This document shows positions 1 through 11,113 of a stretch of DNA of 64,000 bases, piece after piece (position 1 is the stretch's first letter; every line of letters starts with the position of its first letter). This DNA comes from Aldehydirespirator sp963667505 (GTDB lineage: Bacteria; Actinomycetota; Acidimicrobiia; Acidimicrobiales; Aldehydirespiratoraceae). Location: contig OY763490.2 of the NCBI GenBank assembly GCA_963667505.2, forward strand, positions 2,046,001 through 2,110,000, written 5' to 3'. The notes beneath the pieces were generated by a model. That model was not told the DNA's origin. It saw only the letters and a list, made by a program, of their open reading frames with translations, and did not search any database. A program made the position numbers and the translations under genes.

Positions 1-927
1 ATGGCGCTCCATGCGCAGCGACAGGGTCTCGATGCCCTGCAGGAACAGGAACGCGTTCATGGGCGACACCGCCGCGCCGATGTCTCGCAGCAGCTGCACC
101 CGGGCCTTGAGGATGAAGGCGCCGGGGCCCAGCGCCGGCCAGTAAGCCAGACCGTGGTAGCTGGGGTCGGGCTCGGTGAACATGGCGTGGCGGCCCGACG
201 CCCCGAAGTCGAAGGTGCCGCCGTCCACGATCAGACCGCCGATTGAGTTGCCGTGGCCGCCGATGAACTTGGTGGCCGAGTGGACCACGATGTCGGCGCC
301 GTGCTCGAGGGGCCGGCACAGGTACGGCGTCGGCACGGTGTTGTCCACCATCAGCGGTACGCCGTTGTCGTGGGCCACGCCGCTGACGCCCTCGAAGTCC
401 AGCACGTCGTTCTTGGGGTTGCCGATCGTCTCGGCGTAGAAGCACCGAGTGTTGGGCCGCACCTCCGCCGCCCAGGCGTCGAGGTCGTCGGGGTCGTCCA
501 CGAAGCTCACCTCGATGCCCATCTTGGGCAGCGTGTAGTGCAGCAGGTTGTAGGTGCCGCCGTACAGGAACGGGCTGGACACCACATGGTCGCCGGACTC
601 GGCCAAGTTGAGGATGGCCAGCGTCTCCGCGGCCTGCCCCGACGACAGGGCCAGTGCGCCGGGCAGCCCCACCGCGGTGCGGACCCCGCCCTCGAGGGCG
701 GCGATGCGCTCCTCCAGCACATGCTGGGTGGGGTTCATGATCCGGGTGTAGATGTTGCCCACCTCGGCCAGCGCGAACAGGTTCTGCGCGTGCTCCGCGC
801 TCTCGAACACGTACGACGTGGTCTGGTAGATGGGCACGGCCCGGGCTCCGGTGGCGGAGTCGGGCAGCTGGCCCGAATGGATCATGCGGGTCTCGAAACC
901 CCAGTCAGGGGCGGTGTTGTCACTCAT
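1..927 (-). CDS. metY: O-acetylhomoserine sulfhydrylase (MetY-type), 3' end outside window
   Basis: PLP-dependent Cys/Met-metabolism enzyme, expected to make homocysteine (or methionine) from O-acetylhomoserine and sulfide (or methanethiol) in the cytoplasm. The first 309 codons are present, starting at ATG 927 (MSDNTAPDWGFETRMIHSGQ); the C-terminus runs off the left edge. Family motifs seen are QTTSYVFESAEHA, YTRIMNPT, SSGQAAE and HSATKFIGGHG, with the PLP lysine at about residue 220. A 25-bp palindrome lies 29-53 bp upstream of the start and probably controls it. Cystathionine gamma-synthase is the main alternative, but the long insert and the HSATKFIGGHG context fit MetY better. Confidence 0.88.
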   Translation of the reverse strand, partial: MSDNTAPDWGFETRMIHSGQLPDSATGARAVPIYQTTSYVFESAEHAQNLFALAEVGNIYTRIMNPTQHVLEERIAALEGGVRTAVGLPGALALSSGQAAETLAILNLAESGDHVVSSPFLYGGTYNLLHYTLPKMGIEVSFVDDPDDLDAWAAEVRPNTRCFYAETIGNPKNDVLDFEGVSGVAHDNGVPLMVDNTVPTPYLCRPLEHGADIVVHSATKFIGGHGNSIGGLIVDGGTFDFGASGRHAMFTEPDPSYHGLAYWPALGPGAFILKARVQLLRDIGAAVSPMNAFLFLQGIETLSLRMERH

Positions 928-955
928 GGGCGCGACCATACCAACGCCGTCGACT

Positions 956-980
956 AATCCCTACCTACTAGGTCGGGATT
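956..980. promoter_or_regulatory. 25-bp near-perfect palindromic operator upstream of metY
   Basis: The arms AATCCC-T-ACCTA and TAGGT-C-GGGATT flank a single central C; 11 of 12 positions pair. It lies between the divergent side of metY (start 927) and the end of the transglutaminase gene, so metY is the only gene it can precede. It has the size and symmetry of a dimeric repressor site for sulfur or methionine control. The regulator is not in the window, and assignment to any family would be inference. Confidence 0.55.
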
Positions 981-1009
981 TATCGGCCCAGCCGCTGACG
1001 CGGTTTCTG

Positions 1010-2047
1010 CTACTGCTGTTGCTGCTGCTGCTGGTCCCGGCGTCGGGGCGGCGGGCTGGCGGCTTCGCCTGAGACTGTGACCCGGGGCGGGTTGAATCGA
1101 CGGGAGGACGACGCGGCCGCGCCTGGGCGGGTTCCAATCAACACTTCGGCGTCGACCCGGGCCGCGGCGGCGCCGGTGAACGTGCCCCGTACCGGCGGCA
1201 CGTCGCCGTAGTCGCGGCCGCAGCCGATCACCACATGGCGCTCCCCCACTTCGCTGCCGTTGGTCGGATCGAGAGCCCACCAGCCCCAGCCCGGCAACGC
1301 GACCTCGATCCAGGCGTGGGTCTGCACCCTCACCTCACCGGCGTCCTCCGGCCCGCCGGAATTCGACGCGGGCTCATCCACGGCCTCAGCCGGGACGGCG
1401 GAACAACCATCGGGCGCGGACTCGTCAGCCGCAAAGAGGTAGCCGGACACATATCGGGCCGGAACGCCGACGCTGCGCAGCATCCCTATGGTCAGGTGGG
1501 CGAAGTCCTGGCACACCCCCGCACCGCCGTCCAGAAGCTCCCCCAATGAGACTCCGATCTCGGTGGACCCTCGCTCGTAGGACAGGGCGCGCCGAGCCTG
1601 ACCTGCCACCGCCACCACCAGCGCCTGCGCCGTCGCGGCCTCCGAGCGCACGGCGGCCGCCCGCTCGGCCACCGCGTCGCCGGGTCGCCAGGCCACATGC
1701 TCGGAGGGTTCCAGGAACTCGAAGTGCTCGGAGCGGAAATCCGGATCCGACAGCGCCTCGGCCGGCGCGTCCGCGCTCGCGTCGGGGGCGGGCCGGGCCG
1801 ACGTCTCGACGGAGGCCTCGGCCACCAGTTCCAACTCCGTGTGAGGCGTCCTCACGCCCAGATGGTCCACGGCGGTGCCCCAGTAGTCGTGGGTGTGGAG
1901 CACCCGCGTCGGCGGGTCCGATGTCAGCCGGTACGACAGGACGCTCTGGTGCTCGTCGTCGCGCGGGCGCATGCGCACCTCGTTCTGCGACTCCGAGACC
2001 GCCTCGGCGTAATGGAAGTGCACCCGGTAGCGAATGTCGAGCCTCAC
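1010..2047 (-). CDS. transglutaminase-like cysteine peptidase family protein
   Basis: Cytoplasmic transglutaminase-fold protein of 345 aa with a bacterial transglutaminase N-terminal beta domain (RYRVHFHYAEAV, QNEVRMRPR) followed by the catalytic core. The catalytic triad is visible: Cys179 in GVCQDFAHL, His244 in THAWIEV and Asp260 in WWALDPTNG. I chose GTG 2047 because the open frame upstream only translates the dispersed TGGCAGC repeats. The C-terminus ends in a run of seven Gln from a CTG/CAG tract. It is the third gene of a well-known set, ATP-grasp, alpha-E, transglutaminase, predicted to build or trim peptide-like amide bonds. It is separated from alpha-E by 271 bp of repeats, which suggests a separate promoter or processing point. 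Confidence 0.85.
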   Translation of the reverse strand: MRLDIRYRVHFHYAEAVSESQNEVRMRPRDDEHQSVLSYRLTSDPPTRVLHTHDYWGTAVDHLGVRTPHTELELVAEASVETSARPAPDASADAPAEALSDPDFRSEHFEFLEPSEHVAWRPGDAVAERAAAVRSEAATAQALVVAVAGQARRALSYERGSTEIGVSLGELLDGGAGVCQDFAHLTIGMLRSVGVPARYVSGYLFAADESAPDGCSAVPAEAVDEPASNSGGPEDAGEVRVQTHAWIEVALPGWGWWALDPTNGSEVGERHVVIGCGRDYGDVPPVRGTFTGAAAARVDAEVLIGTRPGAAASSSRRFNPPRVTVSGEAASPPPRRRDQQQQQQQ

Positions 2048-2095
2048 CGCGGCCCCCTCCGTCTCTCCGAGCAAGGCCCGAGCGGACCCGTCCGC

Positions 2096-2290
2096 GAACT
2101 GGCAGCCCACAACGCCCAAAACGGCACCCACCGCTGCCAAATCCCCAACCGCCAACCACACCCACCCGAACTGGCAGCCCACAACGCCCAAAACGGCACC
2201 CACCGCTGCCAAATCCCTACCGGACCGCGGGCCGCTGACCGAACTGGCAGCAACATGCCTGCCATACGTGCAAGACGCTGCCAATTCCCG
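2096..2290. repeat. three tandem TGGCAGC palindromic elements (72-73 bp period)
   Basis: Copies lie at 2096-2145, 2168-2217 and 2241-2290. The first two are identical over 50 bp; the third shares only the ends. Each starts GAACTGGCAGC and ends GCTGCCAA(A/T)TCC, so the ends form an inverted repeat around about 26 bp of variable interior. They fill most of the gap between alpha-E and the transglutaminase gene. The same element occurs at five places in the window. Confidence 0.85.
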
Positions 2291-2318
2291 ATGGTGGGGG
2301 TGGTGGGGGGACTGGGGG

Positions 2319-3362
2319 TCATGGGGATCGCTGGTCGTCGCCGCCGCCCAGAGACCGGAGCCGGGGGCGGGGGCCGGGACGGGGGCCTTGGCCGGGACGG
2401 GGGCCTTGGCCGGGGCGGATGTACTGGGCCTGGAGCGATGGCGCCGGCAGGGGCGGGACCACGCCCGCCTGAATCTCGGCAGCGAGGTCGACCAGCTCGT
2501 CGGAGAAGCCGGACAGCGCCGGGACCGGGCCCGACTCCATCGCCGCCTCGACGTCGCCGAGCTCGAGACGGGCCCGCAGCAGGCCCGCCCGGCGACGGGA
2601 ACGCTCCAGCGCGGGAGCGACCGATCCGAGATCGGCCAGGCACTCGCCCACCCGGTCCAGGCACGACAGCACCGAGCGAGGCAGGTCGGGGGCGTGCAGC
2701 AGGTAGCGGACGACGCCCTCGGGGTCGGGATCGTGGCCGTGCTGGCGGTGGAACGCCTGCAAAGAGCTGGTGAGCCTCAGCATCCGGGTGGCGTCCATCA
2801 CCCCGCGGGGGTCGGTGTAGCTGGCGATCAGCAGCCCGACGGTGAAGACCGCCCGCTCCAGCATCCTCCCGATCACCAAGAACTCGTATCCCTCGTCGCG
2901 TCGCATGCCCTCGTTCACCACGCCGCTGATGGCCAGGCACGCCCGGCGGGCCATGAGCAGCACCTCGTGGAGACCAGCCGCGGGCACGTCGGCGTGGCCC
3001 AGGAACGGGAACCTCAGGTACAGGCCGTTGGCCTCCTCCCACAGCTCGATCGGGATCCGGTCGCGGGTGGAGCGCAGGTTCTCGCGTATGGCGGTGATGC
3101 AGGACACGACCGAGCCCGGGTTGTCGCTGTCCGACAGCAGGAAGGCCACCAGCTGCGGCCGCACTTCGATGCTTCCGATGGCGGCCAACTCGGCCTCCAG
3201 GCCGAGGGTCTTGACCAGCTGCTCGCCTTCCATGCGGGCTTCGTCGGAGCGAAGCTGGATGATGGCGTCGGCCGCGTAGTTGAGGCAGCGCACGGTGGCC
3301 TCGGCCCGCTCCAGATAGCGCCCCACCCAGTAGAGCGCGTCGGCGTGGCGAGCCAGGATCAT
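2319..3362 (-). CDS. alpha-E domain-containing protein (DUF403)
   Basis: All-helical alpha-E family protein of 347 aa, starting MILARHADALYWVGRYLERAE, the typical N-terminus of the family. Its biochemical role is unknown; it nearly always accompanies a circularly permuted ATP-grasp and a transglutaminase, as here, and is thought to serve that peptide-ligation/modification system. The last 30 or so residues are a Pro/Arg/Gly low-complexity tail encoded by an 18-bp direct repeat (2372-2407), outside the conserved domain. It starts 38 bp after the ATP-grasp stop, inside a 30-bp duplication of that gene's 3' end. Confidence 0.87.
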   Translation of the reverse strand: MILARHADALYWVGRYLERAEATVRCLNYAADAIIQLRSDEARMEGEQLVKTLGLEAELAAIGSIEVRPQLVAFLLSDSDNPGSVVSCITAIRENLRSTRDRIPIELWEEANGLYLRFPFLGHADVPAAGLHEVLLMARRACLAISGVVNEGMRRDEGYEFLVIGRMLERAVFTVGLLIASYTDPRGVMDATRMLRLTSSLQAFHRQHGHDPDPEGVVRYLLHAPDLPRSVLSCLDRVGECLADLGSVAPALERSRRRAGLLRARLELGDVEAAMESGPVPALSGFSDELVDLAAEIQAGVVPPLPAPSLQAQYIRPGQGPRPGQGPRPGPRPRLRSLGGGDDQRSP

Positions 3363-3363
3363 G

Positions 3364-3423
3364 GCCGGCTCACGGCTGCTCCGGCTCCAGCACGCCGGCT
3401 CACGGCCGCTCCGAGGAGAGCAC
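3364..3423. repeat. 30-bp tandem duplication of the ATP-grasp 3' end
   Basis: Units 3364-3393 and 3394-3423 share GCCGGCTCACGGC-GCTCCG and a terminal AGCAC-like end. The upstream unit contains the real stop codon (3400-3402, minus strand) and last codons of the ATP-grasp gene; the other is a degenerate copy lying in the gap before alpha-E. Confidence 0.7.
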
Positions 3424-4875
3424 CCAGGTGTCCTTGGAGCCCCCGCCCTGGGAGGAGTTGACGATCAGCGACCCTCGGCGCATGGCCACCCGGGTCAGCC
3501 CGCCGGGGAACACCTGGGTGCGTTCGCCGGTGAGCACGAACGGGCGGAGGTCCAGGTGCCGGGGCTCGAGCCGCTCCCCCCCGAACGACGGCAGGGTGGA
3601 CAGGCTCACCACCTCCTGCACGATCCAGTTGCGTGGGTCGGCCTCGATGGCGGCCCGGGCATCGTCCAGTTCCTGGTCGCTGGCGTGGGGGCCGATCAGC
3701 ACCCCGTAGCCGCCGGACTCGCCCACCGGCTTGGCCACCAGATCCCCGAGCCGGGCCAGGGCCTCCCGACGCTCGTCGGGCACCCACATCATGTAGGTGA
3801 CCACGTTGTCGATGATCGGCTCGGCGCCCAGGTAGTACCTGATCAGCTCGGGCACGTAGGGATACACGCCCTTGTCGTCGGCGACTCCGTTGCCCACGGC
3901 GTTGCAGACGGTCACGGTCCCGGCTCGCAGCGCGCTGAGGAGCCCGGCCACCCCCAGCGTCGAGTCGGGCCGGAACGACACCGGGTCGAGGAAGTCGTCG
4001 TCGATGCGCCGGTAGATCACGTCCACCGGTGTGAGCCCCTCCACGGTGCGGGCGTACACGGTGTGGTCGTCGACCACCAGATCCCTTCCCTCCACCAGCT
4101 CCACGCCCATCGACCGAGCCAGGAAGGCGTGCTCGAAGTAGGCCGAGTTGAAGATGCCCGGGGTCAGCACCACCACATGGGGATCGTCCCGGGCGCCGGG
4201 TGCCATCGACTCCAGGGTGGCCCGAAGCATCCGTCCGTACTGCTCGGTGGGCTCCACCGGGTGGTCGTAGAACAGCCAGCTGCACGCCTTGGCCATGGCG
4301 GCCCGGTTCTCGACCACATAGGAGATGCCGCTGGGGTTGCGCAGGTTGTCCTCGAGCACCTGGTAGCGGCCGTCGGCGCCTCGCACCACGTCGATGCCAG
4401 CGATGTTGCAGTGGGCTCCGTGGGGGACGCCTAGACCCATGGCGTTGCGCTCGAACCCGCCCGAGGACACCAGCAGCCACATGGGCACCACCCCGTCGGC
4501 TATGGCGGCCTGCTCGCCGCAGTAGAGGTCCTCGAGGAAGCAGTTGAGGGCCGCGACCCGCTGGCTGAGGCCCCGAGCCAGCTCGGCCCACTCGTCTGCG
4601 GCGATGATCCGAGGGAACAGGTCCATGGGCCAGATGCGCTCGGTGCCCTCGTCGTCGCTGTAGACGGTGAAGGTGATCCCCTGGCGGCGGAACTCGTCGG
4701 CCACGAGCTTCTCCAGCCTGCGGACCTCTGTTGCGTCGAGGTCGCGGAAGCGCTCGACGATCCTGCGGTAGACCTCGCGGGCCGAGCCGTCGGGCCCGAA
4801 CGCCTCGTCGAACGCGCCGCCGGGCCGATACCGGTCGAGCAGCCCGGCCCCCGGCTCAAGCGACTGCTCCCCCAC
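3400..4875 (-). CDS. circularly permuted ATP-grasp protein (DUF404/DUF407)
   Basis: A 491-aa member of the circularly permuted ATP-grasp type 2 family, predicted to form amide bonds using ATP. The N-terminal part (FDEAFGPDGSAREVYRRIVERF, ITFTVYSDDEGTERIWPMDL) and the core (VLEDNLRNPSGISYVVENR, FNSAYFEHAFLAR, VYARTVEGLTPVDVIYRRID, NAVGNGVADDKGVYPYVPELI, KPVGESGGYG) follow the family order and length. It is the first gene of the trio with alpha-E and transglutaminase. ATG 4875 fits the family start; the divergent hydrolase gene begins 53 bp away. Confidence 0.88.
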   Translation of the reverse strand: MGEQSLEPGAGLLDRYRPGGAFDEAFGPDGSAREVYRRIVERFRDLDATEVRRLEKLVADEFRRQGITFTVYSDDEGTERIWPMDLFPRIIAADEWAELARGLSQRVAALNCFLEDLYCGEQAAIADGVVPMWLLVSSGGFERNAMGLGVPHGAHCNIAGIDVVRGADGRYQVLEDNLRNPSGISYVVENRAAMAKACSWLFYDHPVEPTEQYGRMLRATLESMAPGARDDPHVVVLTPGIFNSAYFEHAFLARSMGVELVEGRDLVVDDHTVYARTVEGLTPVDVIYRRIDDDFLDPVSFRPDSTLGVAGLLSALRAGTVTVCNAVGNGVADDKGVYPYVPELIRYYLGAEPIIDNVVTYMMWVPDERREALARLGDLVAKPVGESGGYGVLIGPHASDQELDDARAAIEADPRNWIVQEVVSLSTLPSFGGERLEPRHLDLRPFVLTGERTQVFPGGLTRVAMRRGSLIVNSSQGGGSKDTWVLSSERP

Positions 4876-4928
4876 GGGCGTCCATCGTAGATCGCAGCCT
4901 CGACGGTGCGCCGGTAGCTTGGCCGCCC

Positions 4929-5690
4929 ATGAGCCTTCTCGAAGTCCGCGAATCGATACTCGAGACCGTCAGCGACGGCGAGCCGCTGGCCGTGCCCCGG
5001 ATGCAGCCCTCGGCCGGTGGGCCCCACCCGCTGGTGGTCATGTTCATGGACAAGCCCGGCATCCGGGAGGCGCTGCACGTCTTCGGGCGCCGTCTGGCCG
5101 GCAACGGCTACGACGTGATCCTGCCGGACCTGTACCACCGGCACGGACGGATGATCGGCTACGGCCCCGCGGAGGCGGCCGCCGACCCTGGCGCCAATGA
5201 CCGGATGATGGAGTTGCTGAGGTCGCTGACCGACGAGGGCATCCAGAACGACCTCGACGCCGCCCTCGAGGCGGTGGGTGCTGACCGGCCCGCGGGGTCG
5301 CTGGCACCCGCCGGATGCATCGGCTTCTGCTTGGGGGCTCGGGCGGTGTTCCGCACGATGATGCGGCTGCCCGGGCAGTTCGTGGCGGGCGCGATGTGGC
5401 ATCCGTCGTTCCTGGTGGACGGCGAGCCGGACTCGCCCCATCTGACCGCCGGCCAGTTGGCCGGCTCGCTGTACGCAGGCTTCGGCGAGGCCGACCAGGC
5501 CATGAGCGTGGCCAGCATGAGGCCCTTCATCGAGGCGGTGTCCGGCCTCGGCGACCGGGCCGTAGTCGACATCCTGCCCGGCGCGGACCACGCCTACACC
5601 TGGCCGGACGCCCACTCCTACAACGAGGCCGCCGCCGAGCAGGCCTGGTCCCAGACACTGGCCCTGTTCAGCGACGCGCTGGGCTCCTAG
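4929..5690 (+). CDS. dienelactone hydrolase family protein
   Basis: Alpha/beta hydrolase of 253 aa resembling carboxymethylenebutenolidase. The nucleophile elbow is GFCLGA with Cys134, as expected for dienelactone hydrolases, and the catalytic His is His221 in DHAYT. The segments MFMDKPGIREALHVFGRRL and PDLYHR also fit the family. The start ATG 4929 gives the usual family N-terminus; upstream in-frame codons overlap the divergent ATP-grasp gene and look non-coding. The physiological lactone or ester substrate cannot be read from the sequence and no catechol-cleavage genes adjoin it. Confidence 0.83.
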   Translation: MSLLEVRESILETVSDGEPLAVPRMQPSAGGPHPLVVMFMDKPGIREALHVFGRRLAGNGYDVILPDLYHRHGRMIGYGPAEAAADPGANDRMMELLRSLTDEGIQNDLDAALEAVGADRPAGSLAPAGCIGFCLGARAVFRTMMRLPGQFVAGAMWHPSFLVDGEPDSPHLTAGQLAGSLYAGFGEADQAMSVASMRPFIEAVSGLGDRAVVDILPGADHAYTWPDAHSYNEAAAEQAWSQTLALFSDALGS

Positions 5691-5717
5691 CGGACCTGAC
5701 CGACCACCCCGCCGCTC

Positions 5718-5836
5718 GAATTGGCAGCGTTATGCACGCATAGCAAGCATTTGCCTGCCAATTCCTGAATGAACCAGCCCCAGGGACGAGAACTGGCAGC
5801 GTTTTGCACGCATAGCGAGCATTTCACTGCCAATCC
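5718..5836. repeat. pair of TGGCAGC palindromic elements (72 bp period)
   Basis: Copies at 5718-5765 and 5790-5836 share the interior core TGCACGCATAGC-AGCATTT and the family ends GAAYTGGCAGC and TGCCAAT. They occupy the 201-bp gap between the hydrolase stop and the GTG start of the next gene. Confidence 0.85.
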
Positions 5837-5891
5837 CGGGACGGGACACGGACACAATCTGGGCCGCGCTGGTGCCGTAGGGTTCTGAGCC

Positions 5892-7181
<1,290 letters not shown>

Positions 7182-7307
7182 GGGCATCGCGCCGCGCGAC
7201 GCCGGCCAACGGCAGCGAATCAGGGGCTGACCTAGCCGAGTACACCACTCTGGAGAAACTCAAGGCCGCGGCACGGTGAGCCGACTGCCTGAGGGGGCTG
7301 GCTTGGT

Positions 7308-8099
7308 CTAGGCAGCAGGCATGGTGGCTGAGACTGTGCCTAGGCCTTGGATCTCGGCCTTTAGCTCTTCGCCGGGGGTTATGGGGCGCATGGGGCAGAG
7401 CGAGCCGGTCATGATGCACTCGCCGGGCTGCAGCGGGGTGCCCCGTTCGCTCATGGTGTCGGCCAGCCACAGCACCGAGTTCAGCGGGTGGCCGAGGCAG
7501 TTGGCGCCGGTGCCGGTGGCGGCCTCCTCCCCGTTGACGGTGAGCCGCATCTCGACCCGTCGCAGATCCACCGCCGACAGCGGCACGGGACGGCCGCCGA
7601 GCACGTAGAGGCCGCTGCCGGCGTTGTCGGCGATCATGTCGGTGCTGGTGATGTCCCAGCCGGCTATGCGGCTGTCGACGATCTCCAGCGCGGGCAGCAC
7701 GTAGGCGGTGGCGTCGATCACGTCGACGGCGGTGTGACGGCCCTTGTCGAGCTCAGCGCCGAGCACGAACGCCACCTCGACCTCCAGCCGCGGCGAGATC
7801 AGTCCGGCGCCGTCGAGGTCGTCGCCGTCGGTGCGGCACTTGTCGGCGAAGAGCATGCCCCAGATGGGCTCGTCCATCCCGAGCTGCTGCTGGACGGCGG
7901 GGTTGGTCAAGCCCACCTTGTGGCCGCTCACTCGTCGGCCGGCGGCGAGCGAGTGCTCCGTGTTGAGGTGCTGGACCGCGTACCCGGCCACCGGGCCGGC
8001 GGACTCGCCCAACAGGTTGCGCACCGGCTCGCAGGGCGCACCAGCCGCCGCGGCAGCCCTCAGACGCTCGGCTGCGGCCTCGATCACACTGGAATCCAT
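7308..8099 (-). CDS. 2-keto-4-pentenoate hydratase / 2-oxohept-3-ene-dioate hydratase family
   Basis: Protein of 263 aa in the MhpD/HpcG family, which adds water to 2-hydroxypenta-2,4-dienoates in aromatic meta-cleavage pathways. Typical motifs are GYAVQHLNTEHSLAAGRRVSGHK (N-terminal lid), KVGLTNPAVQQQLGMDEP, PRLEVEVAFVLG (acidic metal ligands), LEIVDSRI and GANCLGHPLNSVLWLAD. Length is normal. Neighbouring genes are formate dehydrogenase rather than other meta-cleavage enzymes, so its pathway here is uncertain. Confidence 0.85.
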   Translation of the reverse strand: MDSSVIEAAAERLRAAAAAGAPCEPVRNLLGESAGPVAGYAVQHLNTEHSLAAGRRVSGHKVGLTNPAVQQQLGMDEPIWGMLFADKCRTDGDDLDGAGLISPRLEVEVAFVLGAELDKGRHTAVDVIDATAYVLPALEIVDSRIAGWDITSTDMIADNAGSGLYVLGGRPVPLSAVDLRRVEMRLTVNGEEAATGTGANCLGHPLNSVLWLADTMSERGTPLQPGECIMTGSLCPMRPITPGEELKAEIQGLGTVSATMPAA

Positions 8100-8193
8100 T
8101 GAGCTGTCGCTCCTCTCGGGTTGGCTGTGTGGGTAGCAGCCATCTGACGCGGTTGCACAGGCGCGCCCGGCCGAGGCGCCGGCGCAGCCCCAG

Positions 8194-9045
8194 TCACTCG
8201 CCGTGGACGTACTGCCAGCCGAAGCGGCCCTTGATGCACAGGTGGCCGCTGGTCACCGAATGGTCGGACGGGGAGGTCACCTTCACGATCCGCTCGTCCT
8301 GGACGTGCAGGTCGAGGTTGCAGCCCACGCCGCAGTAGGAGCACACCGTGCGGGTGACGGTCTGCTCGTCCGGGCGCCACTCCTCGATCTGGCGCAGGTC
8401 GTACTCGGTCTTGAACTGCAAGGCCCCGGTGGGGCACACGCCCACGCAGTTGCCGCAGTAGACGCAGGCCGAGTCGGGCAGCGTCACGTCGAACTCAGTG
8501 GAGATGCGGGCGTCGAAGCCCCGCCCGGCGACGGCGATGGCGAAGGTGTGCTGGGCGTCCTCGCCGCAGGCCTCGACGCACTTGTAGCACAGCACGCACT
8601 TGGAGTAGTCCCGGATGTACAGGTCGTCCTGGATCTTGACCGGCTCGTCGATCCGTTCCACAGGATGGTCGTCGGCGCCGTAGCGGTCGGGGTCGGCGCC
8701 GTAGGCCGCCATCCACCCGTGCAGGTCGTCGGCCTGGCTCAAGTCGACTCCGGAGCCCAGGAACTCCAGCACCATGCGTCGGCTGTGACGAACGCGGGGC
8801 GAGTCGGTCTGGACGACCATTCCATCCTCGGCCCGGCGCGAGCACGACGGCACCAGCGCCCTCGATCCCTCGAGTTCCACCACGCAGACCCGGCACACGT
8901 TGACCGGGGTGAGGTTCTCGGCCCAGCACAGCGTCGGCGTGTCGATGCCGGCTTGCACGCAGGCGGCGTGGATCGTGGAGCCGTCGGCTACCTCGACGGG
9001 CTCTCCGTCGATCGTGAGGGTGACGGCGGTCTCGGTCATCGTCAC
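8194..9045 (-). CDS. formate dehydrogenase N-terminal Fe-S module (split FdhA/NuoG-like)
   Basis: Protein of 283 aa containing only the N-terminal iron-sulfur part of an NAD-dependent formate dehydrogenase large subunit. In order: a [2Fe-2S] domain (CWAENLTPVNVCRVC), a NuoG-type His/Cys cluster region, two 4Fe-4S ferredoxin motifs (CVLCYKCVEAC, CVYCGNCVGVCPTG) and the molybdopterin-oxidoreductase 4Fe-4S domain (VCSYCGVGCN ... HLCIKGRFGW). It stops just where the catalytic domain normally continues; that domain is a separate gene at 11114-13042. It presumably docks with it and with the NADH-reducing subunit to relay electrons. ATG 9039 or GTG 9045 could be the start; the latter overlaps the stop of a short Thr-rich reading frame. 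Confidence 0.85.
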   Translation of the reverse strand: MTMTETAVTLTIDGEPVEVADGSTIHAACVQAGIDTPTLCWAENLTPVNVCRVCVVELEGSRALVPSCSRRAEDGMVVQTDSPRVRHSRRMVLEFLGSGVDLSQADDLHGWMAAYGADPDRYGADDHPVERIDEPVKIQDDLYIRDYSKCVLCYKCVEACGEDAQHTFAIAVAGRGFDARISTEFDVTLPDSACVYCGNCVGVCPTGALQFKTEYDLRQIEEWRPDEQTVTRTVCSYCGVGCNLDLHVQDERIVKVTSPSDHSVTSGHLCIKGRFGWQYVHGE

Positions 9046-9149
9046 CTGGGTGCCGCCGTCCCGGCCGTCATCGCGCCGGTCGACGCCGTCCCGGTCGTCG
9101 TCGCCGTACCGGTCGTCGTCGCGCCGGTCGGTGCCGTCTCGGTCGTCAT
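9042..9149 (-). repeat. low-complexity tract with a 35-codon Thr/Ala/Gly-rich reading frame
   Basis: The gap upstream of the Fe-S module gene is made of imperfect repeats of CGCCGGTCG and CGTCCCGGTCGTCGTCG. Read on the minus strand it gives a small open frame beginning MTTETAPTGATTTG and ending in a TGA that overlaps the next start. Its first codons resemble the beginning of the downstream protein (MTETAVT), so it may be an expanded copy of that gene's 5' end or a translated leader. No function can be assigned. Confidence 0.4.
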
Positions 9150-9201
9150 GACGGCGCTGACGCTACCGGGCAGAGCGCCGGCATCACGCAGCGAACGGGC
9201 C

Positions 9202-10968
<1,767 letters not shown>

Positions 10969-11110
10969 GTCACCGAATTGGCAGCCGTCGACGCCCAAAA
11001 CCGCGCCCTGAGCTGCCAAATCCAACCGACGCCAGCCATATCACCGAACTGGCAGCCGTCGACGCCCAAAAGGGCACTCTGGGCTGCCAATTCCAACCGA
11101 CGCCAGCCAT
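10969..11110. repeat. 71-bp tandem duplication containing two TGGCAGC elements
   Basis: Two 71-bp units (about 10969-11039 and 11040-11110) fill the gap between the two formate dehydrogenase genes. Here the linker is duplicated as well as the element: both end CCAACCGACGCCAGCCAT. The inner part CCGTCGACGCCCAAAA is the same in both, with several substitutions further in. Confidence 0.85.
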
Positions 11111-11113
11111 GGG

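Noticed and set aside
1010..1033. Poly-Gln (CTG/CAG) tract as a meaningful regulatory repeat
   Set aside because: It is a short tail at the end of the transglutaminase; with seven residues there is no evidence of function.
2048..2284. N-terminal extension of the transglutaminase with a repeated LAAVGAVLGVVGCQF peptide
   Set aside because: The peptide is only a translation of the intergenic repeats; the same happens upstream of NuoEF.
2096..2290. Repeat-spacer appearance (about 48 + 24 bp) resembling a mini CRISPR
   Set aside because: At most three units, repeat interiors differ between loci, and no cas genes. The element is dispersed with inverted-repeat ends.
7182..7307. A 14-codon stretch ending in TGA that looks coding (AEYTTLEKLKAAAR)
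   Set aside because: Too short and without a start or homologous neighbour; may be a gene remnant but cannot be supported.
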